From the NCBI GenBank assembly GCA_009784745.1, contig WQXR01000002.1:1-33875 (forward strand): a DNA stretch of 33,875 nucleotides. Reading direction: 5' to 3'. Origin of the DNA: Methanomassiliicoccaceae archaeon. GTDB taxonomy: Archaea; Thermoplasmatota; Thermoplasmata; Methanomassiliicoccales; Methanomethylophilaceae. Under the pieces are notes generated by a model, which saw only the letters and a program-made list of their open reading frames with translations, had not been told where the DNA came from and ran no database searches. A program made the translations under genes and the position numbers. Shown one piece after another: positions 7,162 to 16,958 of this stretch (the stretch's first letter is position 1; each line of letters opens with the position of its first letter).

Positions 7162-8547
7162 TCAGTCCATCATATCCAGACCTGCAGCGTTCAGTTTCTT
7201 TACCGCATTATCGTAAATTCTGCGGTATTCCTCCGTCGGCTTTACGGTAAGGACGTCGTAGCACTCGCGGAATGTCTTTCCGGCAGGCGCTTTTGCGTAA
7301 TCCTTCTCGTATCCTGCGATAAGTTTTTCCAATATTCTGTTAACTTCCGGTATCTTCATACCGGCTGTCGCAATGGCCGCTTCGCCCATGATCCTTGCTT
7401 CCATGCCTGTCGTCTTATCCTGAGCAACACCCTTTGCAGCCGCGGAACCTGAAAGAAGTTCTCTTCCGGATGCAGTATCACAAACTGCCTGCGCTGCCGT
7501 TTCTATCAAGCACATTTCTGTGCACGGGCCTGCAGCAGTGTAATACTGGTTAGCAAGAAGAAGATCCGTATTCGCATCTATCGCCGCTGCGACGTGGGCT
7601 GCTATCTGTAACGTTTCCCGAGAGGTCGTGATGCCCCATCTTATGTGTATCGGGCCGTCCAGATGGAAATTGCCGCTGAACAGTGCGAACGATGCCAATG
7701 TTGTCGCTACGTCGCATATGGCCGTTTCTTCAACGCCACCGCAGTAGCCGCCGAATATCGGCATCTGTTCGATCATTATCGTATTGCCGTTGGCTGTCCA
7801 TCCGGCAAGCATGTTCAGTCCCGCCATATCTATCTTCAGTTCATTCAGTTGCGAGCACTCATGCGAATCGCATACCCTCATTCCGGTGGATGCCATATCT
7901 GCGGCGAGACGTCCGGCTGCGGACAGCGGCGTCTCAGGTCCCTATATCGCGAGTCCGGGACGTCCGGCGCGTATGCGTGCTTCCCTTACCGCACGGACCT
8001 CGGCCATCAGCGCACGTATCTCGTACGGTGTGTTCGTTGTTGCAGGATGACCTTCTATCGTTGCCATCACACCGTTCACAAGCGTATCAACTACTGATTC
8101 CTGTGCATAACTCTGCATGACCTGTACGAAAATATCTTCCGACACGGGCGCACCCGTGGGTCCGCCCTGTATCATCGGTTTCACGGAACTGTTGCCGCGG
8201 CGCGGATAGAATCTGGCAACGTCCCTTCCTTCACCTAACATCAATTGTTTCGGTGTTTTCTTTATTCCCTCTTTTATCTCGGATTCCGTCACATACATGA
8301 CCCTTTTCAGATCAGTGTTGTAAAATCCCGTTCTGACAAGCATTTCCATTCCTGCATTGAACAGGCTGTTCATTGTTGCCTTATCCTCAGGTATTATCTT
8401 ATCACCGAAGTTCAGTTTGTATTTGTTCTTCAATTCCGTCGCATTCGTCGGTATTATCGAATAATCCCATTCATCCTCCGGAACTTTCTTTCCGCTGACA
8501 AAGCGATCGTACACATCAAAGATGTTCAATGCCCTTTCTGTCGCCAT
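7162..8547 (-). CDS. mtmB: Monomethylamine methyltransferase MtmB with in-frame UAG (Pyl) at codon 202 (7942-7944)
   Basis: Minus-strand GCC GGA CGT CCC GGA CTC GCG ATA TAG GGA CCT GAG ACG CCG = AGRPGLAI-O-GPETP; ORF-track fragments 7942..8547 and 7162..7896 join in the same frame. Confidence 0.96.
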
Positions 8548-8551
8548 ATGA

Positions 8552-9193
8552 TCACTTCCTCATGAGTTTGTTCACGAGTTCAACTATCTCCGCTCCATTC
8601 TCAGAGTAACCGTCAGCGTTTATCTGGTCGCACCATTTCTGTGTGACGGGAGCGCCTCCGACGATAACTTTGAAAGAGGCGTCCGCTTCTTTTACAGCTT
8701 TTACCAATTCGCCCTGTACCTGCATTGTCGTGGTCATAAGCGCAGATCCTCCGAGCACGTCCGCTTTGTGCTCCGCACCTGCATCCATGAACTTGTCCGG
8801 AGAGACATCCGGTCCGAGGTCCATGACCTTGTATCCCGCTCCTCGGAGCATTGCACAGCACACGTTCTTTCCTATCTCGTGGATATCGCCTTCGACGGTG
8901 CCCATTATTACCGTTCCGCGGAGAACATTCTCGCCGGCCTGCATCAGAGGTGCAAGCAGTTTCAGCGCAAGTTCCATTGTTTTCGATGCCGCGACCACTT
9001 GCGGCAAGTATATCTCAGCTTTATCGAATCTTTCTCCGATCGTTTCCATTCCTTTTCCGAGGCCGTTCTGAACGATGGCCCTCGGCTCAATACCTGCTTC
9101 AATGGCCATTTTTGTGGCGCTCTCCGCAAGTTTCAGGTTCCATGTTTCGACCGATTCCTTAAGATCGCGCAATATTTTTTCATTATCGCTCAT
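8552..9193 (-). CDS. mtmC: Monomethylamine corrinoid protein MtmC
   Basis: B12-binding protein with 'GDIHEIGKNVCCAMLRGAGYKVMDLG' (DxHxxG motif); start MSDNEKILRDL; upstream of mtmB. Confidence 0.93.
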   Translation of the reverse strand: MSDNEKILRDLKESVETWNLKLAESATKMAIEAGIEPRAIVQNGLGKGMETIGERFDKAEIYLPQVVAASKTMELALKLLAPLMQAGENVLRGTVIMGTVEGDIHEIGKNVCCAMLRGAGYKVMDLGPDVSPDKFMDAGAEHKADVLGGSALMTTTMQVQGELVKAVKEADASFKVIVGGAPVTQKWCDQINADGYSENGAEIVELVNKLMRK

Positions 9194-9222
9194 TTCATCA
9201 CCAAACCTATGTGCGCGCCCGA

Positions 9223-9416
9223 GCCCCGGAACCTGTGACCAGTATCCGGGGCCCGATCGCGGGCGACAGAAGGCGGTCTCACCGAACATGTACAAAGAAC
9301 AGCATCTCCAACGATGCGCAGCTTTGAGGAAACATGGCTTTTTCCATTCCCGATGCTGTTTCTGTCATACATTTCATCGGTACGAGAGTATTACTCTACC
9401 GACACGCCCTCAAAGC
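9223..9416 (-). ncRNA. Structured 5' leader of mtmC with candidate pseudoknot (possible cis-regulatory RNA)
   Basis: Perfect 9-bp pairings GCUUUGAGG(9416-9408)/CCUCAAAGC(9329-9321) and AACAGCAUC(9360-9352)/GAUGCUGUU(9306-9298) are interleaved; plus hairpins UCGGUA-GAGU..ACUC-UACCGA (about 9401-9376) and GCCCCGGA/UCCGGGGC (9223-9252). Confidence 0.5.
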
Positions 9417-9480
9417 CAAAGGATAGATTAGATATCTAATATATAATTGTATCTAATTTACTATCATTTTAATATTAACA

Positions 9481-9490
9481 TGTATATAAA
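9481..9490 (-). promoter_or_regulatory. TATA box (TTTATATACA) for the mtmC operon
   Basis: AT-rich region upstream of the mtmC leader. Confidence 0.5.
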
Positions 9491-9523
9491 TGTATCTAAA
9501 TTAGTCACTTTACAAACCTTAAC

Positions 9524-9532
9524 GTATATAAA
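9524..9532 (-). promoter_or_regulatory. Second TATA box (TTTATATAC) upstream of mtmC
   Basis: Same motif about 43 bp further upstream. Confidence 0.4.
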
Positions 9533-9583
9533 TAATGTCACTTAGCACATCAATTCGCCGCGAGGCCGCATATACAAAAAAGG

Positions 9584-11983
9584 TCAGAAGAAATCTGATA
9601 AGGAGGTCTTTTTCGAAACGATGCTCTTTTTGTCCGATCTCTTTTCTTCTGTTCTGACATTCGGCATAGGGGATGTTTGGAAATCGCCGTCAAAAAGTGT
9701 TGCCTGCTGACTTCCGAGCATAAGATCCTTCTCAGACCATCCGAATACCTCGGTAATACGCGAGGCCATGTTCGCCAAGCGTTCCGCGTAATATTTGTGA
9801 TCGGGCCTCGATAAAAATTCCTTGCCGCTGATGTACGGTTCGACCGTCTGCGGCGTTCTCGAAGAATCTGTGACTATCCATGATACTTTCATCCCGGGAA
9901 TGAACTCGTAACCCATTTCCATCATTTTTTTGGTTGCCTGAACATTTGCCATTCTGTCAGGCGACTCATATTTTCCGAAATCCCTGCACGTTCTTGATAT
10001 GACGAGGTCGGAAACGTCAACTTTTCCCGTAATGGTATCCTGTACTGTCCTTTTCACCAATGCGACAGCCTCCTCGTTCTTCTCATCCAGTATCTTTTCG
10101 AACAGTTCTGTGAGCAGTCTGCTTTGAAGATCGAAGGAATCCGATCGCCTTACCTCATAACCGCGTATCAGTAACTCTTCCTTAGGCCAGACCACTTTTC
10201 CGACATACCTTTTCTTCTTACCGTGCGAGAACAGCGGTTCCATTATCTTCTCGAATTCCAACTGGCGGCCTTCTGCGGAGTAACGTTTCGCTATCGCAGT
10301 ACCGAAGTTCAGAGTATCTTTAAGATCATCATAAGGAGAGCGTATGAAAACGGAATCCGTATCTGAATAAATTACCTGTATCCCCTCGTTCCCGAGCTCT
10401 TCTATTATCCCTTTCACAGTAGCGCGCGCGAACGATGTTATCGATCCGCCAATGCTCTTATCCGTGAAACGGTAGAACGATGATGCAAAAACACCGTAAA
10501 AAGAGTTCATTAACACCTTGACCGCATTCTGAAGGCCGTCCAGATAATGATATTCGTCTCCGGAAGAATCTTTCATCCTTTTCTTTATGCTGTCCCTTTC
10601 TTTCATTAAATTATCTAGTATTCCGGGAAGGATGCCGACTTTCTTCTCCTTGGAAACGAACCTTACTCCGTTGGGGCTTTCTATATCTCCGTCCTTTGAT
10701 ATTGTCGTGAAACATATGTTCTTTGATATTATCAGGGAAGGATACATCGATTTGAAATCGAGCACGCACACCCAGTGATATAATCCCGGGGTTATCGTAT
10801 GCACGTAACCTCCTTCTATCTGCTCGCCTCTGCTGAAATCTCCTGTCAACGGGACGCCGACATTAAGGCGATCCGCTTTTCTTATGAGTATCGAGTCTAT
10901 CAGTTGCGACGATCCGGATGTGAGGACATCCTCTAACGGAAGTTTGGAAACAGCCGCGAGATCCATTCCTTTTCTCACAGTTCCCAATGTGTTCAATATC
11001 CTTAACGAAAGTTCTGCGTCCTTTACGCAATATTTCATAACTTTCTCTTTATCGTCCTTCCATTCCTGATCCATCTTCTTCGGATCCACGTCCATCTTCT
11101 GTTCGCCCAACAGTTGAAGTGAAACAGCGTTCAACGTTTCCTGTTTCGGACGCAATTCCCTTCTGACCGCCCACCATGCGTCTATTACAAGTCTTCCCTT
11201 CAACCGCCAGAACTTTTCACTTACGACCCGCGGGTGACCGCGGTCACGACCCCATTTAAGTTCGTGTATCTTGTTCTTTTCCGCTCTTTCGACGATCATC
11301 TTGATGTCGTAATTATCAATATTGTATCCCGTTATAACGTCAGGATCCTCTTTCAGTATGTGTTCAGAGAATTTTTCTATGATGTCCTTTTCGTTGCCGT
11401 ATATCGGTTCGCATTCTCTTATCTTATCATCTTCGCCTATCACCGAACAAATAGTATATATCGTTCCGTCAGAGATGCTGTTCTCAATATCGAACGACAG
11501 TATCTTCAGACCGGGATCGAAAGGTTCTATGTTCTCAAATGATAATAATTCGACGGAAAGGTCTGCGGCGTGTTCATTCTCTGTTTCGTTGCCGATGACG
11601 GATATACAGGAATTCATGTCGTTATCGTAAAGGTAACGATGATGGAACGGGATGTCCGCAGCCAGTATGTCATATTCCCTTTTCCATCGGTTCCTGTACG
11701 AAGGTACCGTCCAAGGATACTTTATCGTAACTTTGATGGTATCGCGTTCTTTGCCGCGGTGGAAGAGTTTTTTCTCTTCTATTGAAATGACGTCTTTATC
11801 TTTATTCAGTTCACTGCGTACGTTCTCTCTCGGTTCAACTATAAAAAAATAAGGTCTGGCTCTTTTATCTGATATTACAATGGATCTTTTGTCGCGGGTC
11901 TTGCCGAAGAGTTCTATTACAATGTCATCGCCGCTCTGTCTGTATGATGCGCTTATGAGCCTGACATCCCATTTTCCCGTCAT
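9584..11983 (-). CDS. polB: Family B DNA polymerase
   Basis: Motifs DFKSMYPSLI, KVLMNSFYG, YSDTDS; exonuclease SFDIE; C-terminal PIP-box-like KTSLSDFF. Confidence 0.97.
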   Translation of the reverse strand: MTGKWDVRLISASYRQSGDDIVIELFGKTRDKRSIVISDKRARPYFFIVEPRENVRSELNKDKDVISIEEKKLFHRGKERDTIKVTIKYPWTVPSYRNRWKREYDILAADIPFHHRYLYDNDMNSCISVIGNETENEHAADLSVELLSFENIEPFDPGLKILSFDIENSISDGTIYTICSVIGEDDKIRECEPIYGNEKDIIEKFSEHILKEDPDVITGYNIDNYDIKMIVERAEKNKIHELKWGRDRGHPRVVSEKFWRLKGRLVIDAWWAVRRELRPKQETLNAVSLQLLGEQKMDVDPKKMDQEWKDDKEKVMKYCVKDAELSLRILNTLGTVRKGMDLAAVSKLPLEDVLTSGSSQLIDSILIRKADRLNVGVPLTGDFSRGEQIEGGYVHTITPGLYHWVCVLDFKSMYPSLIISKNICFTTISKDGDIESPNGVRFVSKEKKVGILPGILDNLMKERDSIKKRMKDSSGDEYHYLDGLQNAVKVLMNSFYGVFASSFYRFTDKSIGGSITSFARATVKGIIEELGNEGIQVIYSDTDSVFIRSPYDDLKDTLNFGTAIAKRYSAEGRQLEFEKIMEPLFSHGKKKRYVGKVVWPKEELLIRGYEVRRSDSFDLQSRLLTELFEKILDEKNEEAVALVKRTVQDTITGKVDVSDLVISRTCRDFGKYESPDRMANVQATKKMMEMGYEFIPGMKVSWIVTDSSRTPQTVEPYISGKEFLSRPDHKYYAERLANMASRITEVFGWSEKDLMLGSQQATLFDGDFQTSPMPNVRTEEKRSDKKSIVSKKTSLSDFF

Positions 11984-11984
11984 A

Positions 11985-13172
11985 TTACCTTCCGGACATT
12001 ATCTTTATGATGTCGCCGTCCTCCAATATATGATCGGCACCGACAGTACGTTTTGTTCTTGCGTTCACTGCCCTTATGAACTTTTCTCCGAGTTCCGTAT
12101 GAACGCGGTAAGCAAGTTCTCTTGCTGTTGAACCCCTCGGCAGAAGTATCGCATCCGGCAAGACGCGATCGTGATGATCCGTGAATTTATTCTCATCTTC
12201 GACCGGATACACAGCGATAAGGTCAAGCATCCCGAACGCGGCGGCCTCAAGACATGCCTGCACCCCCGTTCCGTTGTGTTCCTTAATTTTTTCGGAAATG
12301 CGGTCAAGCGCTCTCTTTTGATTATCATTGAGTTTTTCTGCGTTGCTTATTGTGAATGCCTTATCGCCGGGCGCATATCTTATGAGACCTGCGGCATTGG
12401 CCTTTTTCAATGCCAATTCAGATTCTGACATTGTAACGATCGCTTTGTCACCCAACTCCTTTACTTTTTCAATATTTCCGTTGGGAGCGATATCCGCTTT
12501 ATTCATTGCAATGAGCATCGGTTTGCTCAATTCTCTTAATCTCACGGCTATTGAAAGGAGAGTATCATCATCCCATTTTGTAGGGTCCTCAGGAGGAGAG
12601 ACATCACGAAGCGCCTGTTTTATCTGTGCTTCCGTTATGTTCAATCCCATCAGACGATTATGAACGGCCGTTTCTATCTTGTCGCCCTGCATCTTCGTCT
12701 GTCTTGCGATCTTGTTAAAACCGTTCTTTAATATCTCGCGTATCCAGAATTCTATCTCCTTCCTCAGGAAGATGATATCATCACGCGGGTCATGATCTCC
12801 GGGTTTTCCCGGATTTCCCTCCAGATCCGTGGATCCGCTTACGTCTATTACATTTATCAGCGCATCCGCCTGCCTCAGATCATCCAAGAACTGATTTCCT
12901 AATCCTTTTCCCTGCCACGCATCCGGAACGAGACCGGCAACATCAAGCAGTTCCACCGGTACGGAACGTATGCCGTCGTTGCACGCTGAATTGTTGGGAT
13001 TGCATTTAATTCCTAATTCTTTGCAAGGGCACGGCGTTCTTATGTATGCGATACCTTTGTTCGCATGTATCGTCGTGAACGGATAGTTGGCTATCTCCGC
13101 CGGTGCCATTGTGGCCGCTGCGAAGAACGTTGATTTCCCGACATTCGGTTTGCCTACGATCCCTATCTGCAT
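11985..13172 (-). CDS. OBG/YchF-family GTPase with C-terminal TGS domain
   Basis: MQIGIVGKPNVGKSTFFAAATMAPAEIANYPFTTI; C-terminal TGS-like 'HTELGEKFIRAVNARTKRTVGADHILEDGDIIKI'. Confidence 0.92.
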   Translation of the reverse strand: MQIGIVGKPNVGKSTFFAAATMAPAEIANYPFTTIHANKGIAYIRTPCPCKELGIKCNPNNSACNDGIRSVPVELLDVAGLVPDAWQGKGLGNQFLDDLRQADALINVIDVSGSTDLEGNPGKPGDHDPRDDIIFLRKEIEFWIREILKNGFNKIARQTKMQGDKIETAVHNRLMGLNITEAQIKQALRDVSPPEDPTKWDDDTLLSIAVRLRELSKPMLIAMNKADIAPNGNIEKVKELGDKAIVTMSESELALKKANAAGLIRYAPGDKAFTISNAEKLNDNQKRALDRISEKIKEHNGTGVQACLEAAAFGMLDLIAVYPVEDENKFTDHHDRVLPDAILLPRGSTARELAYRVHTELGEKFIRAVNARTKRTVGADHILEDGDIIKIMSGR

Positions 13173-13188
13173 GATATACGGATAAGCA

Positions 13189-13992
13189 TCAATCAGTTAT
13201 ATCTTTCCGCATTTCAAACACCGCATCCGCTAATTTTCCGATATCTTCCGGAGAAAGAATTTCCATGCGGTCATCAAGATAAGGAATATTCGCCTCTTCC
13301 CGTATGAAAATGCCTTCTGTTCTCAGCGCAGAACGTATCTTCTTCCTTCTGTGCAGAAAACCTGCGTCGACAACATTGAAGAAAGTATCTTCATCTTTGA
13401 CATTGAACGGCGCCGGCCTCGGAATTATCTCGACGATGGCGGAATCAACTTTCGGACGTGGTTTGAACCTCGATGCCGGAACATTCTCAAGTATGCGGCA
13501 TTCCGCACGGTAATAGACGTTCACCGTTAATCTGGAATAGTCCACCTCTCCGCGTTTGGCGACCATTCGTTCCGCAAATTCTTTTTGCACCATCACCACG
13601 GCTTTCTTGAAATTGTAAGAAAGTAACTTGAATATCACCGGAGTGGAGATGCTGTACGGTAAATTACTTACAAATCTGTCGAACTTCGGCCACTGAACTT
13701 CCAGCGCGTCGCCCCTTATCAGTTTAACACGGTCACCGAACGTTCCTTCAATATGATCGGCAAGTTTCTCATCAATTTCTATTACAGTAACATCACCGGA
13801 AACGTCAGCAAGTTTTTCTGTGAGCATTCCGAGTCCCGGACCTATCTCCAATATGCGGTCGTTCTTGTCTATTGACGCAAAATCTATCTGACGGAACGCA
13901 ACACGGTCGTCAATAAGAAAATTCTGGCCTTTGCTTTTCTTAGGTTTGACGCTGTGTTCGGCCATCAGCCTTGACGTTTCATTGCGATTCAT
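13189..13992 (-). CDS. ksgA: 16S rRNA (adenine) dimethyltransferase KsgA/Dim1
   Basis: KKSKGQNFLIDDRV, ILEIGPGLGMLTEKLA, SNLPYSISTPVIFKLL. Confidence 0.96.
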   Translation of the reverse strand: MNRNETSRLMAEHSVKPKKSKGQNFLIDDRVAFRQIDFASIDKNDRILEIGPGLGMLTEKLADVSGDVTVIEIDEKLADHIEGTFGDRVKLIRGDALEVQWPKFDRFVSNLPYSISTPVIFKLLSYNFKKAVVMVQKEFAERMVAKRGEVDYSRLTVNVYYRAECRILENVPASRFKPRPKVDSAIVEIIPRPAPFNVKDEDTFFNVVDAGFLHRRKKIRSALRTEGIFIREEANIPYLDDRMEILSPEDIGKLADAVFEMRKDITD

Positions 13993-14534
13993 CTTACAAA
14001 GATATAATGCTTCAGCGAAAGATCCGATAATTCCTGTATGATACGTCTGACTATCAGTTTTTCCGGCCCTTTCAATAACGGAACTCTGTTCGCAAATTCC
14101 GTGAAATCCTTGAACTTTCCTTTCTTGCGTTCATCCAGTATCGCCATTAACGTCTTTTTCCCGAGACCCGGGAGTTCTTCGAGCATATGTTTTCTCAGTG
14201 ATATCGCTTCCGCAACGTTATAAAAACTTATGAATCTCGCCTGGTCGTTCATAACGATGCTCAAAATAACGAATTCCAGTTCCGCTTTTGCAGCGCTCGT
14301 CAATTCGTCAAAACTTACGCGTCTCTTTATATGGTCAACATGCGTTCGCAATGACGGTTCCTTTCCTATATACACACGGTCGCACGGATTCATCGCAACA
14401 TTCGCTTTAGGAACGATCTCGAACAGTTTGAACTCTTCTTCACCCACCGCATAGCACAAAGGCTCACGTTTGGCGTAACCGCTCGTGGGCAGACCCTGCG
14501 CCAGGTAATCTAAGATATACGCATATTCTTCCAT
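13989..14534 (-). CDS. DUF655 family protein (archaeal, HhH-containing)
   Basis: 'EEYAYILDYLAQG', 'EELPGLGKKTLMAILDERK'; sits in the rpl21e-rpoF-DUF655-ksgA cluster. Confidence 0.88.
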   Translation of the reverse strand: MEEYAYILDYLAQGLPTSGYAKREPLCYAVGEEEFKLFEIVPKANVAMNPCDRVYIGKEPSLRTHVDHIKRRVSFDELTSAAKAELEFVILSIVMNDQARFISFYNVAEAISLRKHMLEELPGLGKKTLMAILDERKKGKFKDFTEFANRVPLLKGPEKLIVRRIIQELSDLSLKHYIFVR

Positions 14535-14555
14535 TGTGAGACCTCCCGTACAAAC

Positions 14556-14873
14556 TCAAAGGTACTTTCCCACTATTTCTATTATCTGTTTGACGTCCTC
14601 TGCTGAAAGATTCACTCTTTCCTTTGCGAATATCGCACGGACGTCCTCCGGATATCTCGGCAGGATGTCGCCGATCTTATTTGCGGCGTAGTCAGTCACA
14701 AAACTAAGCGCACGGATATCATCGGTAAGCGCTTTCACGTCCTCTGCGGACAATGATACCATGGACTGAGAATGTTCCAAAGCGGACCGCTGTACGGTTC
14801 CCAATTCTCGCTTGCTGCCTTCTGCGTCAAGCATGACCTTGACATCTGCCAAACTTACGTAATTCTCAGCCAT
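14556..14873 (-). CDS. rpoF: RNA polymerase subunit F (Rpo4/Rpb4)
   Basis: MAENYVSLADVKVMLD...LSAEDVKQIIEIV; conserved neighborhood. Confidence 0.9.
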   Translation of the reverse strand: MAENYVSLADVKVMLDAEGSKRELGTVQRSALEHSQSMVSLSAEDVKALTDDIRALSFVTDYAANKIGDILPRYPEDVRAIFAKERVNLSAEDVKQIIEIVGKYL

Positions 14874-14885
14874 TCTTATCACTCA

Positions 14886-15176
14886 TCAGTTATTTCTTTT
14901 CAGGTGCTCCGGACGAGCCACCACCATTTTTAATTTGTTGCCGTCGTAGACATTGACCTCATATGCCGATCCCCTCTGTCCCACCACCACACCGGTGAGT
15001 CCGTGGAACCTTGAGAACGGCATCCCGTTGTGGACGCTCGGGTCTATGATGATATTCACCTTATCACCTTCCGCGAACTCCTGGAACCCTCTCGTTATCG
15101 GCGAAAGTCCGCGTGCTCTCGGTCTCTTGGACATGAGCGTACGGGTCTTTGTCCTTGTGCCTTTAGATGCTTTCAT
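14886..15176 (-). CDS. rpl21e: 50S ribosomal protein L21e
   Basis: SKRPRARGLSPITRGFQEFAEGDKVNIIIDPSVHNGMPFSRFHGLTGVVVGQRGSAYEVNV. Confidence 0.96.
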   Translation of the reverse strand: MKASKGTRTKTRTLMSKRPRARGLSPITRGFQEFAEGDKVNIIIDPSVHNGMPFSRFHGLTGVVVGQRGSAYEVNVYDGNKLKMVVARPEHLKRNN

Positions 15177-16366
15177 CTGATTACCTCGTGATCGTTGATC
15201 GCCAACACATCAAGCGTCTCCACACGGCATTGAACACCGAGAACTTCGGAGAAGTTCGGTCTGCTCCTGCCATCGTCGCCGGATACGAATTCTTTTACAT
15301 ATGTTCCCGAGCCCGTTTCAAGGGTCAGGTTGAATGTATCGTCATCGATCCAGTCGGCCTCGACCCAGAGGATCTCCCTTTTTCTTACGAGATCGGCACG
15401 TCTGTGCTCGACTCTCGCAGGGGTCCTCTGTTCAATACAGAGATTCCTGAATGTCCGGGCTACCTCATTTACTCTCTCTTTATTAACTTTACCATCTGCC
15501 TTCACTTTTACTTTATATGTTTTAGTGGGCGTCATTTCCTTTATTTTCTGAACGGAACCCCTTGAAACGAACCGGAGGCTGTTGAATTTCGCAAGTTCGG
15601 AAAGATTCGCTCTTTTCTCTAATTCGTCGAGATCTATCGCTCTTTTCCGAGGTGTGCTTATCTCAAGCACGAACGGTCTTCCCGTTCCGAGCGTCAGTGC
15701 ATCAATGTCCTCACGTCCCATGCCGTGAAGGAAATGTTCCGAACCGTCGCTCATCTCTAACGCAATGTCACCTATTATCTCCTGCACGGAGGTAAGATAC
15801 ATCTTGCCGGCGCCTTTGCATCTCGGACATCCTTTTCCTTTACAGACCCTGCACGGCCAGATCGTTTGCGGTATCTCTCTTGAAAGTTTGTTATACCTTC
15901 CGTAGATGAATATCGGCGCTATGTCCAATGTAACATCAGCGAAACGAACGTCAACGCATGCGACCACCTGAGGACTTTTGAATTCAACGGCACGGTTTAT
16001 CTTCGGTAATGCAAGTTTCCCTATCTCTCTGTTCAGTTCCGTTTTCAATGATTCTGCATTCTCCGTTCCCAGTTCTTCCCACAGCGCCTTCTCTTTGTCG
16101 GCCGTTCCCGGATCGATACGGGAACCTATGAGGAAATTTTCCGTATCTATCGACAAAATACTTTCTGCGCATGCGTCCGCAAATCTGTCGAGAATAAGAA
16201 AGACGTCATCGCACAGCGAACAGTTCTTCGGAACGTTCGTATCGATGCCCCTTGATGAAAGCGCATCCCTTATCATGCGTCCGCGCTCATCGTTGGTCAT
16301 CCCCGTTCCCAATTTGCCGAACAGACGTCCGAGGCAGTGATCGCATAATCCTTTCTTCACAGCCAT
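15173..16366 (-). CDS. pus10: tRNA pseudouridine synthase Pus10
   Basis: CDHCLGRLFGKLG, CRVCKGKGCPRCKGAGKM, GREDIDALTLGTGRPFVLEI; start probably M at 16366. Confidence 0.92.
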   Translation of the reverse strand: MAVKKGLCDHCLGRLFGKLGTGMTNDERGRMIRDALSSRGIDTNVPKNCSLCDDVFLILDRFADACAESILSIDTENFLIGSRIDPGTADKEKALWEELGTENAESLKTELNREIGKLALPKINRAVEFKSPQVVACVDVRFADVTLDIAPIFIYGRYNKLSREIPQTIWPCRVCKGKGCPRCKGAGKMYLTSVQEIIGDIALEMSDGSEHFLHGMGREDIDALTLGTGRPFVLEISTPRKRAIDLDELEKRANLSELAKFNSLRFVSRGSVQKIKEMTPTKTYKVKVKADGKVNKERVNEVARTFRNLCIEQRTPARVEHRRADLVRKREILWVEADWIDDDTFNLTLETGSGTYVKEFVSGDDGRSRPNFSEVLGVQCRVETLDVLAINDHEVIR

Positions 16367-16415
16367 CTCGGCAATAGAAAGATTATCATATACCCAGTCA
16401 TTCAAATTTATCGCC

Positions 16416-16958
16416 TCAGATATCGAATCCCATCTCAGCGATCCTGAGTTTAGGGCGTTGTCCTTCAAGGTATCTGTACACGGTCGAATGCTCACTTCCG
16501 TTCAGTAATAATTCGATAGCATGCTTCGCCACCGGCAGACCGACAGATGATCCTATGAGCGCTATGGTATTGCCGTAAACTGACATACTGACGCCCGCAA
16601 GGTCCTCTATCAGGCTTCGTGTCCTTCCGCCTTGTCCTATGACACGGCCCCGTACGCGGGCCAGCTGATTATTGCGGCCGCCGACAAATTCCTTCAGATC
16701 GATAACTTCCAAATATTCATCATCGGTGAACAGTCTCATCGCACGTTCCGGTGAGAAGCCGCGGCCTATCGCCTTTACGACGTCCATCAGTTCCAGTACC
16801 GCAAGCGGATCCTTTGCCTTATCGTCATGTATCAGGACCTCTCCTTCCTCGTCAACATCTATCTTGACGCCTGCTTTCTTCGAAAGCATCCTTTTCGTCT
16901 CGCCTTTGTTCCCTATTATCGCTCCGATACGGTCGCTCGGTATCCTGATGGATCTCAT
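16416..16958 (-). CDS. KH-domain RNA-binding protein (archaeal Dim2/Krr1-like)
   Basis: IPSDRIGAIIGNKGETKRMLSKKAGVKIDVDEEGEV; GRVIGQGGRTRSLIEDLAGVSMSVYGNTIALIG. Confidence 0.92.
   Translation of the reverse strand: MRSIRIPSDRIGAIIGNKGETKRMLSKKAGVKIDVDEEGEVLIHDDKAKDPLAVLELMDVVKAIGRGFSPERAMRLFTDDEYLEVIDLKEFVGGRNNQLARVRGRVIGQGGRTRSLIEDLAGVSMSVYGNTIALIGSSVGLPVAKHAIELLLNGSEHSTVYRYLEGQRPKLRIAEMGFDI

Noticed and set aside
7942-8547. Treating 7942..8547 and 7162..7896 as two separate genes or a nonsense pseudogene
   Set aside because: Same frame, TAG exactly at the conserved Pyl202 site, with tRNA-Pyl and pylC nearby; sense decoding is the better explanation.
9193-9420. mtmC leader as a canonical cobalamin riboswitch
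   Set aside because: I could not find a convincing B12-box; kept only as a novel structured leader candidate.
7111-9431. Numerous ORF-track entries on the + strand opposite mtmB/mtmC (e.g. 7111..7452, 7645..8097, 8643..9071)
   Set aside because: Arg/Ser/Cys-rich antisense shadow frames of well-supported minus-strand genes; no recognisable domains.
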